DNA from: Acidobacteriota bacterium
GTDB taxonomy: Bacteria > Acidobacteriota > Terriglobia > Acidiferrales > UBA7541
Assembly (NCBI GenBank): GCA_013289855.1
Contig: JABCZD010000003.1
Coordinates: 186,001 to 250,000, forward strand
Length of the DNA: 64,000 bases
Reading direction: 5' to 3'
Both the position numbers and the translations under genes were made by a program. Shown here piece by piece: positions 1 to 9,384 of this stretch (positions within the stretch are counted from its first letter, which is position 1; each line of letters opens with the position of its first letter). The notes under the pieces are model-generated. The model did no database searches. It was given only the letters and a program-made list of their open reading frames with translations, and was not told the origin of the DNA.

Positions 1-531
1 GGTGCCGATGATCGCCGCGAGGGTCTCTTGCGATATTCCGACAACTTTGCGCAACTTGCGCTGACGGCCGTTCCCCGCGAGCAAAAGAAGAGCGCGGGCG
101 AGCCGCCTCTCGCCGTAGTGAGAAACCTGGTCGATTAAATCCTCCTCAAGGCGAATGTTGCGCGAAAGCAAATAAGAAAGGAAGGAATAGGAGAGCGCAT
201 GGTCAGCGTGGAGGGCGCGGATCATCTCGTTTCTTTCAATGACTTTTAGCACCGTGGGTGCCATCGCAGTGGCGGTCCTAATACGAACATTCTGAGTGCC
301 CAGGCACGGTTCACCAAGAAATTCACCCGGCCCCAGAACGGCGACGATGGCCTGTTTGCCAGTCTTGGAGGCCACGGACAGTTTCACGCGGCCGCTTCGA
401 ATGTACATGAGGGTCTCGGCGACATCGCCTTGATAAAAAATGGCTCCCCCCGTGGCGAACCTTTCGTATAGCGTGGCCACTCCGCGCAAATTGAAGGAAA
501 TTTTGGGAGGGGTCGCCATGTTGGACTTCAT
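1..531 (-). CDS. Crp/Fnr-family transcriptional regulator, C-terminus cut by window edge
   Basis: This reads leftward off the window, leaving 177 codons and no stop. The N-terminal two thirds is a cyclic-nucleotide-binding jelly roll: a YQGD turn, the segment YIRSGRVKLS, then LGPGEFLGEPCL. A long dimerisation helix follows, and then the start of a winged helix (RLARALLLLAG, then KVVGISQETLAAIIGT), where the DNA-recognition helix would begin. The effector cannot be told from the sequence, since proteins with this GEFLGE pattern may bind cAMP or no nucleotide. There are no N-terminal cysteines of the FNR iron-sulfur type. ATG at 531 is used, and a second in-frame ATG lies at 519. The family call is firm, the regulon unknown. 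Confidence 0.85.
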   Translation of the reverse strand, partial: MKSNMATPPKISFNLRGVATLYERFATGGAIFYQGDVAETLMYIRSGRVKLSVASKTGKQAIVAVLGPGEFLGEPCLGTQNVRIRTATAMAPTVLKVIERNEMIRALHADHALSYSFLSYLLSRNIRLEEDLIDQVSHYGERRLARALLLLAGNGRQRKLRKVVGISQETLAAIIGT

Positions 532-1123
532 GGGTTAGTTGGGCCTCCGATGGTAATAGGATAGTGCATGTCGCGCGGATTGGGCCATTCGCGGCATGGC
601 GATCTCCTATAGGGCACTTACTGGGCGGCTTCCTTGGAACCCGGCCTGCGCGCCCCTGCATGAGAATCTTTCCTCGGATGATTGCATCGAACGCGAGGTC
701 GTGCTGTTCAATTTGGTGCACCGGGGAAGGGTGAATCCATGAACGCTAGGGCGACACCAGGGCATCCGAGGGACATCCGTCGCCTATCGGGTTTCGGCGT
801 GGCGATGGCGGTGGCTACCCGGGATCGTGCGTCGGCTCTTGGAGTGGCAAGTAGGGGGAGGAAGGCGGCTCCCGGGCGCGGCCCAGACATTGGGCGGAAC
901 GAGGCTGGAACGAGGGCGGAACGGGGGGCTGGTCGAAAGGGGCATGCATGCAACTAATCCCGGCGGGCAGGGTTCTGGGGCTTACTACTCCAGGAATGCT
1001 CCCTTAGCGGCGAGGGGAGTCGATCAAAGGATTGTTCCCTACTGAAGTAGCGGCGCTTCCAAGAGTTTGCTAGCCGGGTGCCGACAAACTGCGTTTTGCG
1101 GGTAGTGCTTTTTGGGCCGACGA
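532..1123. other. Intergenic region between divergent genes, no gene recognised
   Basis: This is about 590 bases between the leftward Crp-like regulator and the rightward TonB-like gene. Short open frames exist on both strands, but they are arginine/glycine-rich, overlap each other and lack convincing ribosome binding sites, so they look like chance frames in GC-rich DNA. Promoters for both flanking genes should lie here, but I cannot point to a confident -35/-10 pair. No tRNA-like or repeat structure was seen. Confidence 0.4.
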
Positions 1124-3253
1124 ATGAAATTGCACGAACACGAGCGAGTTGGGCCCCACATTGCTGGACTCACGTCCGCAGTGCAACAGGCGGAGATCAG
1201 ACTGCTCCTGGACGGTCGCTGGCCACCGCTCAAGCCGTTGCCGGTATTCAAGTTTGAAACAGCTGAGTATCGCGCCGCGGTTGATTTCGATAAGTTGCGC
1301 GGAGAGTGGGTGTGCCGCAAGACGTCGTTGCCTTCCAATAAGGTTCAGGAACTGCGTGGTGCGCTGGCAGAAATCATCATGGCCTTGCCCCGCGGTGAGG
1401 CCGAAGTGCTTGGCGAACTCGCCGCAGCAGAGCAGCCGGAACAAGAGTTAGAGAAGGACGCCGATCGTCGCCGCGAGGCAATGCAGGCGTGGCAGGAGAA
1501 TCACGAGAGCGGCGTGATCTATGCGGGGTTGCGCGGTTATCTTTCCGAATTCCAGCGAGATGAAATCGAAGACACCATCCGGCTGACGCTTACCGCGCGG
1601 CAGTTGCAGGTCAACCCCAAGAATGTTGCGTACGTGTTTGACGCGCTGGCGAAGGCGGGCGGGAAGCTCGCAACACTCATAGAAATCGCGCGACAGAATA
1701 AGGCGGAGCAGGAAACGGGCGTACCGACGAAGGCAAAATCGGCTGCGGCGGGCGCGTCAGTCTCTTCGGGCACGACGGTTTCCTCGGGCACGACGGGCTC
1801 CTCGGGCGGTCGAGGATTTGTGCCGGTTGCGCCGACTCATTCCACGTTCGACGCCTGCGTCGAGGGCTTGACGCCGGCGGTTGTTGAGAGCGTCATTCCC
1901 GTAAGCATCGAAAGCGTGCCAGAACGGCCGATTGAGAGTGTTTTCCTCGTGCAGGAGCAACGCTCCTCGCCCGAGACCACGCACGCTGCGCCCCCAGCGT
2001 GGAAAACGTTAACGCCAGAGATTGTGGATACGACCCCGCCGCGGTCATTGGCCGAAGAATTGCGCGAAAGAGGGCGGCGATACGCGGCGTTTAGGAGTCT
2101 TCGCGGCGGTTTTGGCGCCAGTCTTGGCACCAGTCTTAATACCGGTTTCTTACCTCAGGGTCGAACAGAGAAGGTCGCGACTTCAGCGGACCGCGGCGAG
2201 AACTCGAGCGCACGCTCGCGTGCTCTGGAAATATCGGGCTGGCAGGTGGCTGCCGCAGCGCTCTTGGTCGCGTTGAGCACTCTTGCCGTTGTGTTCGCGG
2301 TGGGGCGCGGCATGATGGGAGAGCGCCACCCGGAGAGCCGGAAAGTAATGCCGACGATTGCCACCACGTCGGCACCCCTTAGGGACCCGAGCGATCCGGC
2401 CTCGCGGAATTCCAATCCGCCGATGGATCGTACCTCGCCTATGCCTGATCTAAATCCGCCAGCGCCGGTAACGGTAGGGTCGCCAGCACAAATCCCAGCC
2501 GCGCAGCACCTGAGTGCACGACCGGAAGAATCAGCGACTCGCGCAGAGCCCGTCGGACCGCCTGCAGCATCTCCGGCAATAGCAACCCGACCACTCATCA
2601 ATTCTCAGAATGCGGAAGTCCGTGCTGAGGGCAAGGACTCGAACGAGGCAATTGCGCGGAGCGTGGCGCCACCGGCGATTGCGCAGCCCGGACACGCACC
2701 CACTAACGGCGCGATAGGCGGCGTTACGGTAGATCCCGCGCCACGCTGGGAACCGCCTGCGACGCACATAGCGACGCACCTATCATCGCCATCGGCGATG
2801 CTAGTTACTGGCCCGGGGGACGGCAGCAAACCGTTCCGACTGACGTTGCCGGAAAAACCGATCGCGGCGTCTTCCGTGTTTGCGATGACCTCGCAACTTT
2901 CTGTGCTGGTTCCTCCCGGGTTTGGACCGGCACGTAAGCCTGCGCGATTGCAAGTCGGCGAGCTGGTCTCGTTCGTGTGGCCGCGTTATCCGAAGCCGGG
3001 AGAGCGACATGGGTCGGCTGAAACCGTAAAGGTTCGCACCACCATCGGAGAGTTCGGCCAAGTATTGGATGTAAAGCGCGTGAGCGGCTCGACCGCTCTG
3101 CTCCCCGCGGCAGTGAGCGCGATTCGCCAGTGGCGATATAAGCCGACGCTGTTGAACAGTAGGGCGGTGCAGACGCAGGAGGACGTCACCATTGAATTCC
3201 GGCCGGTGCAGCGTTTGTCGCGCGGGGGTTCTTGGCGTGCGGCGCGCGAATAG
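1124..3253 (+). CDS. Large TonB C-terminal-domain protein with internal membrane segment
   Basis: This protein of about 709 residues begins with roughly 190 residues of soluble, mostly helical sequence without a recognised domain. A Ser/Thr/Gly-rich linker follows, then one membrane helix near residues 372-396 (QVAAAALLVALSTLAVVFAV). A long Pro/Ala-rich stretch of about 220 residues could span the periplasm. The last 80 residues form a TonB C-terminal fold (RYPKPGE, then VSGSTALLPAAVSAIRQWRYKP). This is the usual cytoplasm-membrane-spacer-TonB order, but with an unusually big cytoplasmic part. A TTG 12 bases upstream is an alternative start; neither has a strong Shine-Dalgarno. It converges on an ExbB/TolQ gene, which suggests a joint role in energised outer-membrane transport (inference). 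Confidence 0.75.
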   Translation: MKLHEHERVGPHIAGLTSAVQQAEIRLLLDGRWPPLKPLPVFKFETAEYRAAVDFDKLRGEWVCRKTSLPSNKVQELRGALAEIIMALPRGEAEVLGELAAAEQPEQELEKDADRRREAMQAWQENHESGVIYAGLRGYLSEFQRDEIEDTIRLTLTARQLQVNPKNVAYVFDALAKAGGKLATLIEIARQNKAEQETGVPTKAKSAAAGASVSSGTTVSSGTTGSSGGRGFVPVAPTHSTFDACVEGLTPAVVESVIPVSIESVPERPIESVFLVQEQRSSPETTHAAPPAWKTLTPEIVDTTPPRSLAEELRERGRRYAAFRSLRGGFGASLGTSLNTGFLPQGRTEKVATSADRGENSSARSRALEISGWQVAAAALLVALSTLAVVFAVGRGMMGERHPESRKVMPTIATTSAPLRDPSDPASRNSNPPMDRTSPMPDLNPPAPVTVGSPAQIPAAQHLSARPEESATRAEPVGPPAASPAIATRPLINSQNAEVRAEGKDSNEAIARSVAPPAIAQPGHAPTNGAIGGVTVDPAPRWEPPATHIATHLSSPSAMLVTGPGDGSKPFRLTLPEKPIAASSVFAMTSQLSVLVPPGFGPARKPARLQVGELVSFVWPRYPKPGERHGSAETVKVRTTIGEFGQVLDVKRVSGSTALLPAAVSAIRQWRYKPTLLNSRAVQTQEDVTIEFRPVQRLSRGGSWRAARE

Positions 3254-3343
3254 TGGCGGTGACGTTTACAAGATTTCGTAGCGAATGCACGAATCGGCCA
3301 CGCAGAGTGAATTTACTCGGTGTCCACAAGGTCGAAAGCGGCG

Positions 3344-4063
3344 TCAAGCCCGTACACCAAATCTCTCCAGGTACTTCGCCAACTCCAGGGAAGCGATTGC
3401 CATTTCCGCATCCAGGATGGACAGACGGTCGCGACGCCAATTGAAACACCAGAGCGTTGGGACGGCCACAAGAATTCCCGCAGCGGTACAGACCAAGGCT
3501 TCGGCGATACTGTTCGCCGTCATCGCGATCCATGTTGCGTGCGAGCCGATAAAACCGCGAAACGAATCGAGAATGCCGATGATGGTACCGAAGAAGCCCA
3601 CGAGTGGGGCTGTTGTCGCAATCGTTCCGAGCAGGTTCAATCCTCGTCGCAACTGTTCGTGCACGGAGTTTCTTTCGATTCGTGCTGCTCGCTTTCCAAT
3701 GTCTATGGACCGTTCGACCGAAACGCATGTGCGAGCGCTGCGGAACGCGCGGAGTCCGCTGGCAAACACCGTAGCGACGTGACTTCGCCTTCGCGCCTCG
3801 GCCAAAGCGAGTACAGCATCGCGATCGTCACGCTCAAGGAGGCTAATGGCAAGCCTCAGGAAATTCCGCGACTGCCGAACCGCGGCGCCGTAAATCCAAA
3901 CGCGCTCGATGCCCTCCAAAAACGTCCACAAGAACATGGAGAGTAGGACTAGCAAGCTGGATTCCGCCAGGGGGCTGACGCCCCGCCACGTCTCCCATAG
4001 AAAATACCAAACCTCATACGTTCGAGTCACACACCCGCCTTGTTGTGTAAGACACCAAATCAT
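3344..4063 (-). CDS. MotA/TolQ/ExbB-family proton channel protein
   Basis: The protein has 239 residues and three membrane segments: SSLLVLLSMFLWTFLEGI near the N-terminus, and a C-terminal pair around TIATTAPLVGFFGTIIGI and ALVCTAAGILVAVPTLWCF. The APLVGFFGTIIG motif and the small-residue-rich third helix are typical of ExbB/TolQ, which form the proton-conducting ring around ExbD/TolR. The start at 4063 is preceded by GGGA; a GTG at 4030 is the alternative. The open frame extends further upstream, but that part is Arg/Pro-rich and overlaps the next gene, so it was left out. No ExbD/TolR gene is present in the window. The convergent TonB-like gene is a plausible partner. Confidence 0.8.
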   Translation of the reverse strand: MIWCLTQQGGCVTRTYEVWYFLWETWRGVSPLAESSLLVLLSMFLWTFLEGIERVWIYGAAVRQSRNFLRLAISLLERDDRDAVLALAEARRRSHVATVFASGLRAFRSARTCVSVERSIDIGKRAARIERNSVHEQLRRGLNLLGTIATTAPLVGFFGTIIGILDSFRGFIGSHATWIAMTANSIAEALVCTAAGILVAVPTLWCFNWRRDRLSILDAEMAIASLELAKYLERFGVRA

Positions 4064-4101
4064 GTCTTTAGTTCCCACAGCGGCGGCCCAGATATTCGGC
4101 T

Positions 4102-4829
4102 TCAAAGGTCGGGTGCGCCGTGGACGCGCATGGTGCGCGGTTTGAATTCGGCGCGAAGAGAGAGCGAGTTGTCGCGGTCGGGACGCGGGGTCTTGGCGGA
4201 GGCTTTGCAATGGAAGACGATGCGATCCGATTCTGGATCGATGGTGACGCGGCCGTCGATTTGCCTGGGGAAATGAAACTCGACGCGCGGTTTTTCCTGC
4301 GCGGATCCTTCGACGATGACGGCGCTTTCTAGGTCGAGCGTGGTGCCGTTTGGCAATTCCAGGAACACGGTGTCGCGCAAATTTTCCTTGGCGTCCGAGA
4401 GAATACGCAGCGCTTCGCTGGCGTCGATGACGAGAACGTAGTCCGGCAGGTCGTCGACGTGAAGTGGTCGGCGGGCAACGCGGGATTGCTCAGTTGGTGG
4501 AGACGCTGTTGCGCCAGGCGAACGGTTTTTGAGGACCACCAAATTACGGGAACTTTGGGTTGCGGTCTACTGCGACTGATTTGAATGCCGGGAATTTGAT
4601 TAGCGTTGTCGGAATTTACCGGGGCGTCGGTCTGTAGGCGCGTCTGAGGATCTGTTTGATGCGCGGTAATCTCGCGCTCCAGCTTGACGGTCGCGGGACT
4701 CCAAGGAGAATCCAGCAAAATCTTAGAAACATCCGACAGGTTCCAGTTTGCGGGCGGTTTGTCCCAAGGCGAGCCACCGAGCGGAACCGGGAGGGCCAGC
4801 AAGGCAACGAGGATGAATCGCGTAATCAT
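4102..4829 (-). pseudogene. Secreted hypothetical protein split by a one-base deletion
   Basis: Two overlapping frames make one protein if a single base is restored. The first (from 4829) has a signal peptide and the text WDKPPANWNLSDVSKILLDS, then PVIWWSSKTVRLAQQRL, ending in sense at PALPADHF. The second continues HVDDLPDYVLVIDASEALRI to a stop at 4102. The junction near 4461 reads TTCACGTCGAC, and an added C would give an uninterrupted ADHF-HVDD reading of about 240 residues. The layout (signal, DSPW motif, W-S-S/VR motif, charged beta-rich end) resembles a family of acidobacterial secreted proteins without known function. This may be a sequencing error rather than true decay. It lies 38 bases upstream of exbB on the same strand. 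Confidence 0.7.
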
Positions 4830-4953
4830 CGGCGTGATCTCCGGTGTATCGGGGGTCTAGCGGGGGCCTACCAGGGGTAACTTGACGGATTCGATGCCAG
4901 CGGCAGGCTGGGAGTTGTCGCACACGATCGGTGATTTTCGTCGACGAAACCCT

Positions 4954-7245
4954 CTAGTGTGCGGCGGGCGTGGTTGGAAGATTTGTTTCCAGATAGTCCG
5001 ATAGCAGAGTGTAGAGATGGATGGTGGTGCCTTCGCCTTCGTTGATGGCGTGGGTGCGGTTGGGATATTCCATGAAGCTGAATTGCTTGCCGTCCTCGAC
5101 GAGCTTATTGATGAGCATTTGCGAGCCCTGAAAATGCACGTTGTCGTCGCCGGTGCCGTGCACCAAAAGCAAATGCCCGTGCAGGCCTGACGCGAAGTTG
5201 ATGGCGCTGCCGCGCTTGTAGCCTTCGGGATTTTGCTCCGGCAGGCCCATGTAGCGTTCCTGATAGATGGTGTCGTAGAGGCGCTGATCCGGGACGGGGG
5301 CAACTGCCATTCCGACTTTGTAGGTTTCGGGCGAACGGAACATGAGGTTCAAGGTGTTGGTGCCGCCGCCGCTCCAACCCCAGACGGCGATGCGGGTGGA
5401 GTCGAGATAGGGTCGTTCGGCACAAAGTTTCTTGATGGCTGCGGTTTGGTCTTCGGTGGCCAGCGGACCGATGGAGCCGTAGACGATTTTGCGCCACTCG
5501 CGGCCCTTGGGCGCCGGAGTGCCGCGATTGTCAAAGCTGACGACGATGTAGCCATCCTGCGCCAGCGCGCGATGAAAAAGGCCGCCACGGCCGTCCCAGT
5601 GATCGAGCACCGTTTGTGCCGCAGGCTCGCCGTAAACATTTACGAGCACCGGATATTTGCGGGATGGATCAAAATTCCTTGGACGGATCATCCAGCCATC
5701 GAGGGTGACGCCGTTGCCTATGTCCACCTGAAAAAACTCGCTTTTGTTTTCGAGCAGAGGCTTGAGTTTTTCGCGTAGCGCGGAATTGTCTTCGATGACG
5801 CGCACCGCATGGGCGTCTGGGAGACTTACCAATTCGAAATGCCAGGGGTCGTCGAAACGGCTGAAAGAGTGAAAGGCCCACTGGCCGCTCGGGGCAATGT
5901 CATAAGTGTGATACCCCACCTGCCCGGCCGGCGTGATGCGCACCGCGGGATTGTTGTTAGGACTGCTGCTAGAACTGTTGCTCGGGGCAAGGTCCACTCG
6001 GTAGAGATACTGCTGGGTGGCGTTCTGTGGCGAGGCTGTGAAGTACAGCGCGTGTTGCGGCTCGGCTAGGCGGTCGATATCTATGACGTCGAAGGCGCCG
6101 GGAGTCAATAATTTGGGCGCGGAGTTATCGCGATTCACCAGGTAGGCGTGGCGCCAACCATCGCGCTCGCTCAACCACACGAAGGATTGACCGAACGGGC
6201 GAATTTCGTTGACGTCCACCCAGGCTTTATCCTGGTCGCGAAAAATGCTTTTAGTCTTGGCCGTGGATATATCGGCAAGCAGAAGATCCGCGGTGTTCTG
6301 CAGGCGATTCAGTTGCTCGATCACTAATTCGCTGGAGTTTCCGGCCCACTCCATGCGGGCGATGTAAGTGTTGCGAGGATCTCCCGGGACGTCCATCCAT
6401 TTCGATTCGTCCGTGCGTACGCCCAGCACGCCAATGCTGACGGCGGAATTCGTGGTGCCGACTTTCGGATACGGAATCATCTTGATGGTGGGATAGACGG
6501 AATCGGTGTAGTCGATCAGCGGATATTCGCCGACGCCGCTGGAATCGAAATGCCAGAAGGCGATGTGCTTGCCGTCGGGACTCCAGCGAAAGGCATCGCG
6601 CAGGTCTAGTTCTTCCTCGTAGACCCAGTCCGAGGTGCCGTTGATGATAGTGTGCGAGCCGTCGTGGGTCAGTTGGCGAACGCTGCCATTCGGAACATCC
6701 TGCACAAACAGATTGTTGGCGCGCACGAAGGCGACGGACGCGGCGTCCGGGGAGAACTTAGCGAACTGCATGGTGGAGGGTTCACCGGCGCCGCCCAGTT
6801 TTTCGAGAGCACTGGTGCGGAGGTCGAGAAGCCAGTAGTCGCCGCGGGTATGGCGGCGCCAAACGGGCTTGGAATTGGTGAAAATCAGCACCCGCTGGTG
6901 GTCTTTCGAAAACTCGTAACCTTCCACGGGCAGCGCCTGCTTTTGGCCGGCGGGGATCAGAGCTTTTGCGGAAACGAGAATCTCACGTTTTCCGGAAGCC
7001 GTGGTATAGCGAACTATATCCTGCGCACCGGGAACGTCTGGCGAGTCTTCCAATACCGTATAGGCTGCGCCATCGTCGAGCCATTCAAATTGTGGCGGGG
7101 CTTTCACTGTGAAGGCATGGTCGACGAAGATCTGATGCAGCAGATCTTGCAGGTCTTGCGAGGGTGCGGCCGCGGCCGGGTTGGCGGTAAGAAATAAAGC
7201 TAAGAGGCTTAACGTCAAGAGACTGGCGGGTTTACGGGGGTTCAT
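4954..7245 (-). CDS. Dipeptidyl peptidase IV family (S9B) serine peptidase
   Basis: This is a 763-residue secreted peptidase. A signal peptide (LLTLSLLALFLTANPAAAA) precedes an eight-blade propeller domain carrying the DPP-IV glutamate motif (DWVYEEEL), followed by an alpha/beta-hydrolase domain. The catalytic triad is visible: Ser in GWSGGG (about residue 625), Asp in HGTGDDNVHFQ and His in NRTHAI. The nucleophile elbow has Gly where the common S9B motif has Tyr (GWSYGG). The enzyme should release X-Pro or X-Ala dipeptides in the periplasm or outside. The ATG at 7245 fits the signal peptide; a GTG at 7266 would overlap the stop of the upstream antitoxin-like gene by two bases, suggesting coupling. 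Confidence 0.92.
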   Translation of the reverse strand: MNPRKPASLLTLSLLALFLTANPAAAAPSQDLQDLLHQIFVDHAFTVKAPPQFEWLDDGAAYTVLEDSPDVPGAQDIVRYTTASGKREILVSAKALIPAGQKQALPVEGYEFSKDHQRVLIFTNSKPVWRRHTRGDYWLLDLRTSALEKLGGAGEPSTMQFAKFSPDAASVAFVRANNLFVQDVPNGSVRQLTHDGSHTIINGTSDWVYEEELDLRDAFRWSPDGKHIAFWHFDSSGVGEYPLIDYTDSVYPTIKMIPYPKVGTTNSAVSIGVLGVRTDESKWMDVPGDPRNTYIARMEWAGNSSELVIEQLNRLQNTADLLLADISTAKTKSIFRDQDKAWVDVNEIRPFGQSFVWLSERDGWRHAYLVNRDNSAPKLLTPGAFDVIDIDRLAEPQHALYFTASPQNATQQYLYRVDLAPSNSSSSSPNNNPAVRITPAGQVGYHTYDIAPSGQWAFHSFSRFDDPWHFELVSLPDAHAVRVIEDNSALREKLKPLLENKSEFFQVDIGNGVTLDGWMIRPRNFDPSRKYPVLVNVYGEPAAQTVLDHWDGRGGLFHRALAQDGYIVVSFDNRGTPAPKGREWRKIVYGSIGPLATEDQTAAIKKLCAERPYLDSTRIAVWGWSGGGTNTLNLMFRSPETYKVGMAVAPVPDQRLYDTIYQERYMGLPEQNPEGYKRGSAINFASGLHGHLLLVHGTGDDNVHFQGSQMLINKLVEDGKQFSFMEYPNRTHAINEGEGTTIHLYTLLSDYLETNLPTTPAAH

Positions 7246-7262
7246 GGGCGAAGCGCAGAATA

Positions 7263-7475
7263 TCACGAATCGCCGAGGGCCTTGGCTTCTTCCAGCGCAG
7301 CGATGGCAGTCTCGCGGCTGACGCCCGGGTATTGTTTCAGGAACTCATCCAGCGTTTCGCCACCTTCCAAGTAATCGAGAAGTGTTTGGAATGGGACGCG
7401 CGTGCCGCGGAAAACCGGTTCTCCGCTATGGATTTCTGGGTCTTGCGTGATTACGCTTTCCGGGAAAGTAGCCAT
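7263..7475 (-). CDS. DUF433 family protein, antitoxin-like
   Basis: This small protein of 70 residues contains the DUF433 pattern: VITQDPEIHSGEPVFRGTRVPFQTLLDYLEGG, given here in part as EPVFRGTRVP, then LDEFLKQYPGVSRETAIAAL. The fold is a compact winged-helix-like domain that usually serves as antitoxin to a DUF5615/PIN-like nuclease (family knowledge). No such toxin gene follows. The downstream neighbour is the DPP-IV gene, whose possible GTG start overlaps this stop codon. The ATG at 7475 has an AGGAGG ribosome binding site, so the longer open frame to 7511 was rejected. An orphan antitoxin or a small regulator are both possible. Confidence 0.75.
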   Translation of the reverse strand: MATFPESVITQDPEIHSGEPVFRGTRVPFQTLLDYLEGGETLDEFLKQYPGVSRETAIAALEEAKALGDS

Positions 7476-7699
7476 GGCGATCCTCCTGCGCGCCCGGCGA
7501 TTATACCCCATCAGCGTTTAAGGGAGCGCTCCGCAGGCCTCCTCCCGGCCAGACGAGCGATTCGACTATTAGCTACCGTCCACGTTCTATTCATACAGCT
7601 GTAACACAACGTGGGCTATAAACCTCCCGTCCTCCAACAAGCACGACCAATTCTCACGCTTGAGGCTCGGCGAAGAGATCACGCAGTCACAGGAGCGTC

Positions 7700-9334
7700 A
7701 TGGCAACAGCAACGGCACCAGCAGCCCCGCCACCATCTGCAACCCCGCCGCCGAGCCAACACTCGGTACACGCAAAACTCTCCAAGGGCCCCGGAACCAT
7801 TGGAATACTGATTTTTGGAGTGGTGCTGATCGTCGGGATCATTTATATCGGCGTCAGCCTCTCTCGCGACCTGAGTGGGATAAGCGGCCCGGTTATGCCC
7901 TACGTCCTTTTGGGGATAGCACTTTTTGTGGCTTTGGCTTTCGAATTTGTGAACGGTTTTCACGATACCGCCAACGCGGTGGCCACGGTGATTTACACTC
8001 ACTCCCTCGATCCGCAGATTGCCGTTACATGGTCGGGCTTTTGCAATTTCATCGGCGTGGTGCTGTCCTCCGGCGCGGTGGCGTTTGGAATCGTTTCGTT
8101 GCTACCGGTGGAGTTGATTCTGCAGGTGGGCAGCGGCGCGGGATTCGCGATGGTGTTTGCGCTGCTCGTCGCGGCGATTATCTGGAACCTGGGCACCTGG
8201 TGGCTGGGGTTGCCGGCTTCCAGCTCGCACACCATGATTGGTTCGATCATCGGCGTGGGCATTGCCAACCAGTTGATGCAGGCGCGCAGCGGAACCAGCG
8301 GCGTGGACTGGACGCAGGCCGGCAATATCGGCAAATCGCTGGTGCTCTCCCCCATCGTCGGGTTTTTCATCGCGGGATTGTTGTTGTTGGGGATGAAAGC
8401 TCTGATCAAGGATAAGCAATTGTACGAGGCGCCCAAGGGCAACGAACCTCCTCCGTGGTGGATTCGCGGATTGCTGATTCTCACCTGCACCGGCGTGAGC
8501 TTTTTTCACGGTTCGAATGACGGACAAAAGGGCATGGGCTTGATCATGCTCATTCTTATCGGCACGGTGCCTACCACCTATGCCCTGAACCACGCGGTGA
8601 CCGCATCGCAGACGCAGGACTTTATAGCGGTTTCCACGCAGGCCGCTGCGAGCCTCGATAAGTACGTGCAATCCAGCGCATCCGTCGGAGATTCGCGCGA
8701 AGAGCTTACGGAATATATCCGCACCAAGGAGTTCAAACCCAGCACCATGCTGGCGCTGCGTGAGATGATCAACGGCATCGGCACGGAACTGGCCATCTTC
8801 AAGGAGCTTTCCAAGGTTCCCAACGACAAGGTGCGTAACTTCCGCAACGATATGTATGTGGTGGGCGAATCCATCCGCCTGATGCTCAAGTCCGGAGTGC
8901 CCCCGCTTTCGGCGGCGGACGCGGCGATACTGAAGAATTACAAGACGAATCACATCGATCACGCCACACGGTTTATCCCCTTATGGGTGAAAGTGGCCGT
9001 GGCGCTGGCTCTTGGGCTGGGCACCATGGTCGGCTGGAAGCGCATTGTGGTGACCGTGGGAGAAAAAATCGGCAAGAACCATCTGACGTATGCGCAAGGG
9101 GCGGCCGCTGAAATCACCGCCATGGCCACCATCGGCGCGGCGGACTTTTACGGATTGCCGGTGAGTACCACGCACGTTCTGTCTTCCGGCGTCGCGGGAA
9201 CCATGGCGGCGAATCATTCCGGGATTCAGATGTCCACGGTGAGGAACCTGGCGCTGGCTTGGGTGCTGACGCTGCCCATGGCGATGATGCTCTCGGGGTT
9301 CTTGTTCTATACGTTTACGCATCTTTTTAAATAG
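7700..9334 (+). CDS. pit: PiT-family inorganic phosphate transporter
   Basis: This polytopic inner-membrane protein of 544 residues carries the duplicated PiT signatures: FEFVNGFHDTANAVATVIYT in the first half and AAEITAMATIGAADFYGLPVSTTH in the second. GLPASSSHTMIGS and SFFHGSNDGQKGMG are also present. A hydrophilic stretch of about 130 residues between the halves is the usual cytoplasmic loop. PiT carriers move metal-phosphate with protons or sodium. The ATG follows AGGAG with good spacing. No pstSCAB or phoU gene is adjacent, and I see no clear PHO box in the 224-base upstream region. Confidence 0.93.
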   Translation: MATATAPAAPPPSATPPPSQHSVHAKLSKGPGTIGILIFGVVLIVGIIYIGVSLSRDLSGISGPVMPYVLLGIALFVALAFEFVNGFHDTANAVATVIYTHSLDPQIAVTWSGFCNFIGVVLSSGAVAFGIVSLLPVELILQVGSGAGFAMVFALLVAAIIWNLGTWWLGLPASSSHTMIGSIIGVGIANQLMQARSGTSGVDWTQAGNIGKSLVLSPIVGFFIAGLLLLGMKALIKDKQLYEAPKGNEPPPWWIRGLLILTCTGVSFFHGSNDGQKGMGLIMLILIGTVPTTYALNHAVTASQTQDFIAVSTQAAASLDKYVQSSASVGDSREELTEYIRTKEFKPSTMLALREMINGIGTELAIFKELSKVPNDKVRNFRNDMYVVGESIRLMLKSGVPPLSAADAAILKNYKTNHIDHATRFIPLWVKVAVALALGLGTMVGWKRIVVTVGEKIGKNHLTYAQGAAAEITAMATIGAADFYGLPVSTTHVLSSGVAGTMAANHSGIQMSTVRNLALAWVLTLPMAMMLSGFLFYTFTHLFK

Positions 9335-9384
9335 CCCGATCGCAGGCCTCGCGCAGAGTGCACGAGGCTAAGCCAAACAACTAA

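Noticed and set aside
682..1045. Open frames of 70 to 90 codons upstream of the TonB-like gene
   Set aside because: They are Arg/Gly-rich, overlap frames on the other strand, have no ribosome binding site and show no motif; typical chance frames in GC-rich DNA.
7512..7699. Possible PHO box upstream of the phosphate transporter
   Set aside because: CTGTAACACA is present once but without a second 11-base-spaced repeat, so a PhoB site is not supported.
9335..9370. Terminator hairpin after the phosphate transporter
   Set aside because: GCCTCG and CGAGGC arms exist, but the loop is large and no T-run follows, so the support is weak.
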